The notes beneath the pieces are model-generated. The model did not search any database and was not told the DNA's origin. It was given only the letters and a program-made list of their open reading frames with translations. From the NCBI GenBank assembly GCA_029531795.1, contig JAPEIS010000006.1:1302001-1366000 (forward strand): a stretch of DNA of 64,000 bases. Reading direction: 5' to 3'. A program made the position numbers and the translations under genes. The number at the start of each line of letters is the position of its first letter. Positions within the stretch are counted from its first letter, which is position 1. Shown in pieces: positions 45,525 to 56,929 of the stretch. Origin of the DNA: Sclerotinia nivalis. Lineage: Eukaryota > Ascomycota > Leotiomycetes > Helotiales > Sclerotiniaceae.

Positions 45525-48147
45525 TACACTATCCCATATTCACTATTGCGTATTCGTATTACTCCGTATTTACACTATCTATCCTATACTCCCAATACCC
45601 CATATTCATCCTATCCCCCAACCCAAACAATAACAATAATCAAGCTTCATCATCCAAAGTACAGAAACAAAAATCAATGTCATCGTTTTCAAGTAAGCTT
45701 GAAGAAAGAAAAAAAAAATGTATGTAGTTGGAAAACTTCACTTCACTTTATTTCACTCCACTACACTCCTCCCTCGAAAAAAGAAAAACATCTCAACCAA
45801 GAAAATTCTTCAAATTAAATTTTTTAGTCCTCCTTCATCCTTCATCCCTCATCTTTCATCCCTCCTTGTTTCTCCGCAAAAACCCCACAAAGTCTGACTA
45901 ACCCGATCTCGGAAATTCTTCGGGAGTTGGGGAAAAGGCGGGGACTGTCAAACTGTCACCTGGCTCCCTGGGTCCTGGGTAGTGGGTAGTGGGCACAACT
46001 ACTAGGCGAGTAATGATCGGAATAGATTGAGTTGTTGGATAATTCATCGATGCTCCACTTTCTGACTGCAATTGACTTTTTTTGATTTTTTTTTTTCAAG
46101 TTTTTTTTTTCTTCCTTCGATGTGGCGGCTTAGTGTGGGGTTGGAGGATTGTAAGATTTTATTATATGATGATGATATGAGGAGTGTTATTGATTGGTTA
46201 GATTTGGGATAACCTTATGAGATGAGAATTATGGATATAGTGGTGAATTTGACTACCCTTTATTTACTATCTATCTACTCTTCACCTACTATTCACCTAC
46301 TATTCACCTACTCTTCACCTACCATCCACCTACCTACCAACTTTAACATATAAAAAAAGATCAACAGGGGAATCTCAGAGAAGTTCTAGAATCTTTACTC
46401 TGGAGTTTGATCATCTGCATCAACATTAATCCAAGATCCACCCCAAGATCCACAGTCCACCAACCCCCATTCTCACCCCGTCCCGTCCCACATACACAAC
46501 TCCTTCCAGGTAAGATCTTACAAAAAGCGAGAACAACGAAACTAAACTCGCAAATATCTTACCTTAGCCTTGCGCACCCATCCAAGAATAACAACTTCGG
46601 ATCGGCAATACCGAGAATATCGACTAGGAACGATGATTCCGCTCCGCCTTTTTATTTCTTTTTTTCCTTTCGCCATCATCCCATCCCATCTTTCCATACC
46701 CAGGTAGACCGCAGCAGGCAGGCAGGTAGGCGAGTAGCCGAGCTTGGCAGCTTTCCATTCATTTTGAGCTTTCCGTTTCGTTTTGAGCTTTCCATTCACA
46801 AAATCATACCTACTAGCCTCTAAATACTACCTGGTTAGGTATCTTAGCTCCTAACAACTCCGACATATACAATCCTGACATCAAAAAGCCCTCGTATCCG
46901 ACCCCGCCGTTCAACACTTTTCTACCCTGCCTAGGTAGTATTTCCCCAGCTCCACGCTAGTCTAGTGTATATAGTCCTAGGTATTCATCCCAAGACCACA
47001 ACTCGCAAAAATCATCGGACCGATTACATTAATAAGGTCTTTTCTTATTCTCTTCTCCATCATTTTCCTCGTGGACAAAGCATCGTTGACCCCCGCTTAA
47101 AAAGGTTTCCCGGGAAAACCTACAGTACAAACACCCTTTTACCAATAAACTGGGAACCTCCAGATTCTCTTCCCCGCTCCCCATGGGAATGTGGTTAATC
47201 TTCGGCATGACTACATTTTATCCGATCCGTCCACTGTTCCGAAAGCGGCATGCTTATGCACCTGCTTCTTTTTTCTCGAACCTTCCTATAGATTTATATC
47301 AGTATTCTTCTTTTTGCAATTGCCGTAAAGAGCTGAGAAATCAGGGTTCAATTATCCTTAGAATCTATAACTAGAGAGCGAAAGGTCGAGAACCCCGAAG
47401 GTGTTGTATATACTAGTTACAGGCATGTGATCGTCTTATCTAATCCTTCGAACCGTGACAAATAGACTTTTTTTTATTTTCATTTTTATTGTTTTATTTA
47501 TATCTTATTACTTTCTTGAATAATATAAAAAGATTATAGTATATTTATTGTTTTCTTGAATATATGATGATTTCAATAGATCTAATTGGTAATTTTTTAT
47601 ATGAAATACTATTAATTTATTTATATATTTTATTTATAGAATACCTTCAGGCCTCGATTTACACAATGCTCCCAAAAGCCGGCGAGCATTCTACGAACGC
47701 CAGACTTCTGCATACGCAGCTGATGCGCATCTCTGCGCAACTACAGGCGCCGATTTCCTGCTCTGTAGCATGCCCTCCAAATTCCGGAGATCCATTTTTA
47801 CCTCAACTCTCTCCACCCTTATGGGTCCTTCTTTGCGAGCTTCGACTAGTTTCCCAAGCCTTCGTTAGTCATCGCCCTCCTTACCGATTTTTGTTTTATC
47901 ACCAGGCACACAATCCTGTCGCATTTATCTCTTTCGCACCCTGAGTTCCTGAGAATAAGACGTACAGTAGATACCACAGAAGACTCCCCAGACGACAATT
48001 TCACCAAAAATGCTGTTTCAAACCAACTCCCCAACTATACCAATAATAGAATAAGAACTCAACGTACATCTTACATTCAAGATCCGTACTTTGTAGCCCC
48101 TACCCCCTGGAATCGCTACCTCTCGCATTCTGCTTTATGGTATCGTC
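45525..48147. other. Intergenic, no gene assigned
   Basis: Contains poly-T tracts near 46078-46115, a decayed (CTATTCACCTA)n series at 46262-46340, and AT-rich DNA at 47460-47650. The open frame at 46407-46823 (plus, 138 codons) and one at 47564-47944 have no recognisable features; the latter crosses from AT-rich into GC-richer sequence near 47655. Confidence 0.4.
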
Positions 48148-48673
48148 TAGGGCTGTTTCGGCAACCACAATCCGTCATTTTCTGTCGAATATTCCGCTCC
48201 TTTTTGGTACAGCAAATTTCGCTGTTTACAAATCTATTAAATTATCAACAAATTCTAGTCTGCTCTGTGTACCCTTCGGTATTCCTTAAGCCTTATTTTT
48301 AAACTTTATTCTTCTATATCTTATAGCTTCAGGGTATATCCATTAATACTTTAGACTTTGAAGCCTATACACCCTTTAAAAAGAGTTTTGACGGAAAAAA
48401 AAGGTGAAGACCCCTTTTTGATGTCCGTTATTTTTAATCCGCGTTTGATTCCTCCTATATAAATTCATCGAAATGACAGACTATTTAACAGACTATTTGA
48501 CAGACTATTTGACAGACTATTTAGCTCCAAACTCTAGCTTGCCCTACTCCTCCACTAGAAGATCGTCGAAATGCAGATTATTCGACAGATTCTGCTCTTT
48601 TATTAATTACCGAATGTATTTTACGGAAAAGGGGGGATTATTCGATAGATTATGGTTGCCGAAACAGCTCTTA
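48148..48673. mobile_element. MITE-like element with inverted ends (526 bp)
   Basis: The left end TAGGGCTGTTTCGGCAACCA (48148) and the complement of the right end (ending 48673) share GCTGTTTCGGCAACCAYAATC and diverge after. No transposase inside. The ends resemble hAT-type non-autonomous elements; flanking bases (GTATCGTC / ATATCTCT) are only a weak match for an 8-bp duplication. Superfamily is inference. Confidence 0.55.
48475..48523. repeat. 12-bp tandem repeat inside the MITE-like element
   Basis: Four units of GACAGACTATTT with one or two changes. Confidence 0.85.
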
Positions 48674-49371
48674 ATATCTCTACCTCTTCCAAAAGGTCAA
48701 AGTACGATTTATCGATCCTCTAACTATACATTTTCGGCTTAACATCATTCCCGGGAAAGACTAATGGAGATGGCTCGAATATGGGTGGAAGATGTTGTGG
48801 AGGAGGATGCTTCGTTGTGCGCTTAGGTTTGCAGTGAAGTTTTTGGTTTCCAAGTCTTTCTATTTGCACGTGTACCTGGCGTTATGTTGAATTGTGATAC
48901 AAATTGTGTATGTATTTCTAAGTTATGGCGCAAGACATTTTGAAAGCTATAGACGCGATTCTTTACCACAGTGTTGAAATTACATTTCTATGGTGACAAG
49001 TCTTGCAAATATTTCATACTATATACTCTAAAGAGGTAGGATAAACATTCTAAATATCTAAAATCTGTAGTATATGAATGGTAAAACGATACTCTAAACT
49101 ATATGGGCAACTATGTAATAAAGATGCAGGCATGGATAGGAAAACATCCCAGATGTCCATTCGTACCATATAACTAGACCTATATAATGGAACTTTTCGA
49201 TTTCCCCAATTAGGAATTCAATCCCTTCAAAAAACTCTTTCCATCCCACAGCTATCGTCACCTCCCACTCGTATTAATTTCCCAACTATCAATCCTTTAC
49301 TCTTCCTCTCGACATAAAATTCATAATACAATATTAACTCCATTATTTTGTTTTTTAATTCTACAGATGAA
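48674..49371. other. Intergenic, nothing recognised
   Basis: No open frame with domain-like content on either strand. Confidence 0.5.
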
Positions 49372-49770
49372 TTAGACATCATCATTCCATCTCATCAATT
49401 CCAATCCACCAAATTTTTCCTGCTCTTTCCCACTAACTTCCGCCTCTGCCGTTTCCCACTCCTCATCACAAAACACATTCCTAAATATCCTCACAATCGC
49501 AACCGGTTTCCATGGTTCCGTCGCTCCTAAAGGGTATACACTCGCGGCCCATATCTCCACTCTACTATAACTCCGAAAAGCCCCTTTTTCATCCGACATC
49601 CAACCAATATAACTATCGTCCCTGCGCGTAGTGGATTCCGTTGTCTATGAGTACCTGATACCAAGTCCCCCCTTCCACCCTACGAAGCATTTCTTGTACC
49701 ATTTGATATCGGTGTATTTAAACAAATCAGTATCTCCACCCAATGCAAATCGATACAAGATACCACCGGA
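49372..49770 (-). pseudogene. Fragment of an unidentified protein with one internal stop
   Basis: A minus-strand frame of 133 codons is open except for one TAG (49647-49645). It reads like ordinary protein: GDTDLFKYTDIKWYKKCF before the stop and MSDEKGAFRSYSRVEIWAAS, TEPWKPVAIVRIFRNVF after it. The TAG could be a CAG changed by C-to-T. A 33-nt GT...AG stretch (49654-49622) spans the stop but is shorter than normal fungal introns. Family unknown. Confidence 0.35.
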
Positions 49771-50347
49771 TCAACGCACTACTTCACTCCGCGATATCAA
49801 TCACGAGCGCGATATTCATCGCACCAGCACCATCGTTAAAGTCGTGGAATCTTAGCAGATAAATGCCCTGTTTTTATGTTCTATTTCTGTGGACGTGGCA
49901 TCTAGTGATGTTCCTTTGTAATTCACCCCATGCCACTGTCGACATACAACACTTCATGCATTCAAAAAATCGGGATGGAGTAAATCGGAGGGAAGCAGGA
50001 ACTTATTTTTGTGGCCGTGAGAATGAATAGCAATACCATCTCGTATGACTTGAGTAATTCGATCGGAACAATACAACGTGTTTCATCTGTGGTAATACAT
50101 AGAACCTGCTGAGCCTCGAATAGTATCCAGAGCACAGTGGAACAGATGAAAAGTCCAATAATTTGTCCACTTTTCTAAGTATTTATAACGTTACTGAATG
50201 AGATAGCAATTATACATGATAGGAAAGCTCCTATGATCAATTAGGTGCCTAAGAAATCAATCTCACGAAGCCGAACTTTAAGGCTAACTCTGGTATGAGG
50301 ATTTTGAGAAGGTAGTAAGAGTATATATACTGATATTCTTGTTCCTT
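49771..50347. other. Intergenic, nothing recognised
   Basis: No gene or repeat identified. Confidence 0.5.
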
Positions 50348-51177
50348 TTATGTAAATATTAAGATAAAATTACCATCTCCATATTTCGCACCGCTGTCTG
50401 TAAAGGAATTGCCAATGATGGGACCCAAACTAAAAACGTCAGTTAAGTGTTCGTGATGATACATTGTATAATACTTACACTGTTCCCGTCCCCACACGAG
50501 ACTTACAAGACTTAGATATGCTGGTCGATCTTGCTCGGTAATCAGGACAGAAAGAATATTTATACATCCGAGATAAATCCCCGAACCACCTATCCCACAT
50601 GTTATGCGGCCTACAATCCGGGCATTCATTATTGGTGCTGCACCACATATCACGGAGCCAATTTCGAATACAAAATGGAGACAACAAAGAGTCATTTGGA
50701 ATTAAATTGCCGATATCGTTTACCCCTACAGTATTGCGAACCAATTAGTCTCGTGTTGGATGAATTATATCGTTCCACATACCATATCAAGTTGACCTTG
50801 ACAGCGCCCAAGGCAAAAGCTACTGACATCCATGGTAACTTTTCAATTTCTCCAAGCGTTTCTATGACTTTTGGCTCTAGACATCAGCGACGATGGCATT
50901 ATCGTGCGCGAGAAGGAAAACGGTGAAATGACAGCTGCCACAATAAGAGCCCATAGAAAACCTTTCAATTCGCGAATAGGAGCACTGATGGGAGCTCGGC
51001 AGAAGTAGTGGTACGGCTGTTCAAATTCGGAATTGTATCATCTTTGGAGACGGAAATATGTTCTTCATTTCGGCGGCTTGGTGAGATCACTTTTTCGTCC
51101 AACCCTTGAGGATCAAGTGGCTCATGTACGGTCCCTGAATGTGGTTTCTCCTCTGCGTTGCCCGAGCTATTATCCAT
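50348..51177 (-). pseudogene. MFS transporter pseudogene (DHA14-type, N-terminal part)
   Basis: Met at 51177 starts a hydrophilic N-terminus (EEKPHSGTVHEPLDPQGLDE) that stops at 50967-50965. In other frames follow IRELKGFLWALIVAAVISPF (helix 1), HDNAIVADV, MSVAFALGAV and LHFVFEIGSVICGAAPIMNA. Next come IVGRITCGIGGSGIYLGCIN and a probable intron with GTAAGT...TAG ends (about 50479-50422), then LGPIIGNSFTDSGAKYGDG. These are landmarks of drug:H+ antiporter-2 type MFS exporters (helices 1-5). At least three frameshifts or stops occur and the other helices are missing, so it is a truncated relic. The retained intron position supports descent from a real gene rather than a processed copy. Confidence 0.65.
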
Positions 51178-52440
51178 GATTGACTGCTAGCGAGCATTAT
51201 GATAAGAATTTCCTCGTACCAATAAGGAATGGGGGGGGGAGGTTCTCGCTTTGTAGATATCGCAAATTACAAAAGCCTCTGAGGAAGTAATCAGCCTTCT
51301 GAACATGCATGTACGCAGCGAATGTCCGAAACTTTTACTATGATGTTGGCTCCCTTGTTTTTAAGTTGTAGATAATTTGACGAAACAACTATTTAGGGTG
51401 TATCATTTGTTTTCGACATTTTCACCATTGATAAAATATGTTATTGATGTTTTTCAATTATAATTGGCATTTGATAAAACTCATTAAGATAGAATTCTAA
51501 AGCACCAAGAACTCGTGTCTTCCCAGCAACAAAGACGTTTTGTAACATTCCGATGCCTTTAATGCTAGGCGTGTTCCTTAAGCCCCGATAACACCGATAA
51601 GCAGATATATTCATAAAACAGCCAATAACAGAGAAACAATAGGGGTCTCTAAGCGAGAAATCGAAGCAAGAGTTTTGAGGTTCCAGGAACCTTTGCAGCC
51701 GATAAATACCATGATATGAGTATATCCATTTCCATGTGTCAAACAAGTAATCCTGTTTGAACCCAAGGTTCGGCGCATTTATTCTTCCCGTCTTTATTAT
51801 GGCAAGGCGTATGTAAGAAAAGCTGCAAAGTTCCCGTGTAGAACAATCATCATAATCCCCAGTTTTTATTAAGATGCAATGGTGGAATGGCATTTCCGAT
51901 CTGCGCAATGATAGTCATGATCATTTACCCTAGCCATTATACCCAGATCAAGGTTTGGCTTTGAAGGTACTCCAAGCTCAAATATGTCGATTCTGATTGA
52001 TTCTGCTCGTTCTTGTGGCGAGATGCTTGGAACCTGACCGTTGAATGGGTTCGATGAATCGACTTCATTCCTTATCTCGTGATCTCTGGCGAGCAAACGA
52101 ACTCCATTATTTGCATTGGGTTTTGGTAAAAGTGATTGGGATGAAGCTAGTTTAAGTGCTGTATTACATCGTATGCCCTTATTGTTGATTATAGTGAAGT
52201 CTAGAGAGGAGGTAGTTCTATATATACAAATAAAAAGAGAAGATTGCGCTATTCTAATACAATATTCAACACTTATCACTTTTCCCCGCTCCATATTCAC
52301 ATCATTATCTATCCCTGAAGTCTACAGAGCTCTATTCTTACCTTTTATCACTCATCCCCTTAGTATTCCCCCTCAGCCTTCCTCTCACTATCCCGTCCAC
52401 TCCCCCGGCCAGTGCGTTAACTACTCTTCCCCTCCCACTC
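51178..52440. other. Region with two overlapping unassigned open frames
   Basis: Minus-strand frames 51441-51908 (155 codons) and 51869-52300 (143 codons) are open but I recognise no domain. They may be remnants of one damaged gene. Not called as genes. Confidence 0.3.
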
Positions 52441-52450
52441 ATACCCGCTC

Positions 52451-52665
52451 TTCCTTTCAATCTTCCCTTTCAATCTTCCCTTTCAATCTTCCCTTTCAAT
52501 CTTCCCTTTCAATCTCCCCTTTATATCTTCTTTTCATTTTCCCTTCAATCTTTCCCTTCAATCTCCCTTTCAATCCCCCCTTTCAATCTTCTTTTTCATC
52601 TTTTTTTCAATCTTTCCTTTTAATCTTTTCTTTTAATCTTCCCTTCAATCTTCCCTTCAATGTGT
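52451..52665. repeat. 13-bp minisatellite, unit CCCTTTCAATCTT
   Basis: Near-perfect units at the left end, decaying to the right into CT-rich variants. It makes a long Phe/Ser/Leu-rich plus-strand frame (52116-52772) that I do not believe is a gene. Confidence 0.85.
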
Positions 52666-54632
52666 GCGGCCTGCTCTTCTCATCCTCCCTCGCTTTCCCC
52701 TACTTGCCCCTCACTCTTCCCTTTCGGAAATCAATTATCTTCTCTAATACATCTTCTTCTGCCGATTGCTGATTCCGAACCTACACCTACATCACTTACA
52801 CCACTTGTACCATTTATACCATTTCCGGATTCCGAATAATTGAATGTGTTTAATTGCTTCGTGGTATACGACTTTTCTCATCTTCTCCCAAAAGTAACTC
52901 AGACTAGTTGAGTGACAACAACAGTAACCTGGGAAAGACTTTCAATCTCTGTCGGCATCACCTGTACTATATCTGGCTTTCGAATAATCAACAGCGATTG
53001 CAGAAAACAGAGCTTAGATCAAACCGCTTTGCCGATTTTTGAATATTTTCCTATATTCGCTATTCGTTCAATATCTAAAAATACTAGTGGGGTGAGTAGT
53101 TCCGGTGTAGGATGAGTTCGTGTCGGTAGAAGACGTGCTGACGATATAGTTTTTGTGACAGTGGGTTGGGTTTGAGTCTTTGTGATATGATCGCTGACAC
53201 TGGTTCTCTCTTGTTGAACTCCTCAAGCATTCCAAATTCCTCCCCTTTTATGGTTTCCAGATGAATCCCTTCGGTCTAAGAATCTGCTAATGTTTCGAGT
53301 TGTCAAGTATCGGGGGTGTGTCTTTTGAGAACTTTGAAATGTAGTATCGATTGGACATGAGTTTGATAGTGGTAAGGAAATACTGCGGTAAGTACGGAAT
53401 AAGTATGCGAGATTGTTCAGAATAATCATTGTTAACGATTGTATGCTGGGTGTTTAGAAAATTTAGTTAATCGTTCGTATTTAATCCGAATATATAAGTA
53501 CCAAGAAAAATGAGACAACCAACCTACTATTGCAGGACATTTGAACTTCGGCCATGTAGTATATTCTAGGTGGATTGCGTGAGCCAAATGAGCGAGACAA
53601 CGTACTCCTAGTGGTGCATCAGAAAGAACTATACATATAGTCAGCTTTGAAGAAGGCAAGTGTACGTTCAGACAGCGTTTAGTGTCTCTGTTGCAGTGCT
53701 TACAATAACCATAATACTTACACCGGAATATAGCTCTTGTTGTGGATAATAGTCTGCAATGTGCATATTAGAGGACCAGCTTGTACGCAAGGATATTTTT
53801 GGACGGCTAGCAAGCTCATAATGGTTGGTACTATTGAGGTGGATTTTAGGGGCATTGAAGGCTTCAGCAGGACGATGAAAGATAACCTAGAGGTGTAGGG
53901 TTAGTATTCCGTAGCCTGGTTGGCACTCGTTCACCTCAATCAGAAGTTTGGAGTATAAAATAAGTGTGACTGTAGGTAACGTAATACTTGAGTTAATATG
54001 AAGGAGAATTGATCTTGGTGAGGGTGCAGCGAAAGTACCTAAGGTATTTGGATGTCAGATTTCTTGAAGGATTCAGTGTATCATATTATACTTGCTGATT
54101 CTGCCGAATAATGACTCTTGAAAAGAGTCCGCATTTAAGCCTTTCGTAGCCCACCGCGGGTGGGAATCTGATCACATCGAAATATATTGCATCAAGTCCT
54201 TGATATGATTTGCCCATTTTCAATTTCACTACTTCGTTATTGAACCCTATTCATCTAAAGCCCATATCACTTTTGAGATGTCTCAAAATATTTCCCTCAA
54301 TTTCTCCTTCCTTCCCTTCCCATAACCATCGCATAACCATCGCATAAAGCTCAATCCATCCCGATTAAGCAAACCATATTCTTTGTACCAAAATCGATCG
54401 TTCCCTTTCAATACCAAAATATAGATAGATATCAAAACCTAAAGAAGTTCCGACCTATCAATCCTAATATACCGGAACAATCGAGATTGCCAAAGCTATC
54501 GACAAAAATAATAGTTGTATTTCGATGGTTGTATTTCATTCGAGTTCAAATTGGGTATTGAACAAAACCACTGTTTATTATATCGATCAGTATAAAAATC
54601 CATTTATAAATAAAAAAATATAAAATAATTAC
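52666..54632. other. Intergenic, AT-rich to the right
   Basis: No gene recognised. Frames at 53223-53429 and 53432-53659 (minus) lack features. AT content rises towards 54600. Confidence 0.45.
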
Positions 54633-55409
54633 TTACCCAAAACTGGAATACAAACAATAAAACATAAAGAACTGAATCCCAATGATTGTCATCCAGATTC
54701 GATTATTTCCTTTGAAAAAGCACATAACAAGTATAGCATAAAGCAATACTGTGCAACCTAATGCAAGTATATAGAGCAACAATGATGTACTATGTGCAGG
54801 ATCGGATATATGAATATCGTTGGAATGGTTGATGATGAGCTTGACAATTTCGATGAAGTGGTTGATGATGGCCATAGGAATTGGAGCCCAGTGGTTGATG
54901 ATGGGCTTGACAATTTCGATGATGGCTATAGGAATTGGAGCGCAGTGGTTGATGATGAGCTTGACAATTTCGATGATGGCCATAGGAATTGGAGCGCAGA
55001 GGCTGACAATTTCGACGGTAGATCGAACCGCGACTGGATTTTTGAAATAACAAACGACACATATTACAACTCCAATAGTAGGTGTAATTTCTGGGATGAA
55101 GGGCAAGAAAATCTCAACGAGTTGCAAAATGCGACCGAGATTCTCTTGACTGAGGCTGGTAAGCCAGCGAATAGTACATCGGACAAGTTCGTCGGACAAA
55201 CTTTCTTTCCTGTTGTTATCTATGATATTCTCCATTATGTCGATTATTTGGATGGGGATGATGAAAATCAAGAATAAAAGAGAAGGGAGTTTCATAAATT
55301 TTTCGAGTTTGGTTTCTGAGTTGTTGTAGAATTTATAGTTGAGAATTGTAAGAGAGATGGTGGCTAGAAGTAAACCTGTCCTCCGTACTACCCGCTTATT
55401 TGTTGCCAT
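54633..55409 (-). CDS. Putative multi-span membrane protein with internal 18-residue repeats (258 aa)
   Basis: Complete minus-strand frame from ATG 55409-55407. Hydrophobic stretches fit membrane helices at about 42-58 (LLFLIFIIPIQIIDIM), 100-122 (ITPTIGVVICVVCYF), 210-232 (SLLLYILALGCTVLLYAILV) and 240-256. Between them are three copies of an amphipathic 18-residue unit, APIPMAIIEIVKLIINH-type, the third lengthened by NHFI. The family is unknown to me. The sequence is AT-rich and isolated, so an orphan gene or a chance frame kept open by repeat structure are both possible. The opposite strand is also open across the repeat (54792-55277, 161 codons, acidic DDELDNFD units); I prefer the minus strand because it has membrane-helix logic outside the repeat. 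Confidence 0.45.
   Translation of the reverse strand: MATNKRVVRRTGLLLATISLTILNYKFYNNSETKLEKFMKLPSLLFLIFIIPIQIIDIMENIIDNNRKESLSDELVRCTIRWLTSLSQENLGRILQLVEIFLPFIPEITPTIGVVICVVCYFKNPVAVRSTVEIVSLCAPIPMAIIEIVKLIINHCAPIPIAIIEIVKPIINHWAPIPMAIINHFIEIVKLIINHSNDIHISDPAHSTSLLLYILALGCTVLLYAILVMCFFKGNNRIWMTIIGIQFFMFYCLYSSFG
54828..55001. repeat. 54-bp tandem repeat (3 units) in the membrane protein gene
   Basis: Units of 66, 54 and 54 bp differing at few positions, each containing GCTTGACAATTTCGATGA and ATAGGAATTGGAGC. All lengths are multiples of three, so both strands stay open through it. Confidence 0.85.
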
Positions 55410-56929
55410 AGTGAATTATTCGTTGGGTTTGATTAATTGAATTATATTCTTATTGATAGAATGTATGATTTTGTTTTTTTGTCGAATAGTAAGATTTGGA
55501 AGTTGATATTATAAGTAGCAAGAAACTATTTGTTTTCTAATATATAGTAAAATCAGTCATTGGAAGCGATCATGTGAAAGTAAACTATCAAACCCTAGAT
55601 CTGAATAAAACCATACAAAACTACAATATTCACTTCCAAACCAATCATTTTATTTCAAAGACATTTATCTCAATATTTCTTTCTCACAAAGATTAATCAG
55701 TAAGGATTTTCATAATCAATTCTCCTCGAAATTATCTTTATTATCTTTAAATTCATTTTTATTATCAGAAAACAAAAGGAAAAGGTAACTTCAAATACAT
55801 AAAGGTCTTTATTCCAAAACATTTTGTTGAATATAGATCAAGAAGAGAAACAGTGAAAACAGTAGAGATTTCCAAGCTTTGGGGGGAAGGGGGAAGGGGG
55901 AAGGGGGGATTAAGCTCTATATGTACAAATATACTATTGTTTAATGCCCCAAAGCATATACCTATCGTCACTACCAATAGTGATGGGGGTACTCTGATCG
56001 TATAATGTCATTTCGAATGCAAAGGACGGAACAGGCGTTGATTGTAAAAGATTGAAGTATAATTATTGAAAAGGGATTAATGAGTTTAATCAAAAAAAAA
56101 AATTGGTATATTTGAAAAGAAGAGAAAGACTACGAAGAATGCTTCAATCATATAGATACATTTTGACCTGCACGCCTCCAAACTAATCATATACATGTTG
56201 AGTGTAATGGGTATCTGCTTAGCTGATATTGGTTCTGTACTATACAGTGGAATTATCAGGCTATATCGATCTATTTGATGCTGTACTCGAAGGCAAAGCA
56301 TATCTCAAAAATATAAAAACAACTAGTATCCTTCATCACGATGACGTTTAACAACAATATGTATCATCACTAGAGACAAACGTTCAGCACAATTCGAGCT
56401 ACAGCACGCATTCCTCCTATCGAATCTTCTGAGAATCAAGATGTATCAAACTTTACATTATGATTCGGCCAACAAGGCGAGGGAGCAACGATGGTGGAAT
56501 TTTTACTACTCCCTTGAAGATAATTTTGCAGAGCTCATCACCCAAACCTAGACTGAAGTTGCGTGTAGTTGTTTTAAACTCATAGCTTGCTTACATAATC
56601 ACGAGAATACGAGTTTGGCCACAACTGAGATTTCGTAGGTCAATTGAGATCGGACTTTCAGATATTCCGACATGAGATTGAAACATTCCGAACCCTAACC
56701 CACTGTCGAACCTTTTTTAAAAGAGTTTACTGTGTTGTGTGTGTATTCTTGTTGTTGAGTTTTCACGATATCAAACTGTTGGTAGGCCTCCGGTGCGTAG
56801 AAATCGTAATAATATGATATGTTTTAGAGCCTGCGAATGAAATCCTCCTGCGGATTTACCTATTGTTGAGTGTTGGGTTGAAATGGGGTAGAAAGAGGGG
56901 TAAAAAAATCCGTAAAGGTTTTCATCATA
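55410..56929. other. AT-rich intergenic, no gene
   Basis: Contains a (GGGGGAA)n run near 55882-55907. Short frames at 55765-55977 and 56086-56301 lack features. Confidence 0.5.

Noticed and set aside
46407..46823. 138-codon plus-strand frame
   Set aside because: Low-complexity, overlaps an equally open minus-strand frame and has no homology I can recognise.
51441..52300. Two overlapping minus-strand frames of 155 and 143 codons
   Set aside because: No recognisable domain, differing frames, no splice-site pattern joining them.
52116..52772. 218-codon plus-strand frame rich in Phe/Ser/Leu
   Set aside because: Most of it is the 13-bp minisatellite; no start context or domain.
54792..55277. 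161-codon plus-strand frame with DDELDNFD repeats
   Set aside because: Open because the 54-bp repeat length is a multiple of three; the minus strand has the more protein-like flanks. Kept as an open question in the findings.
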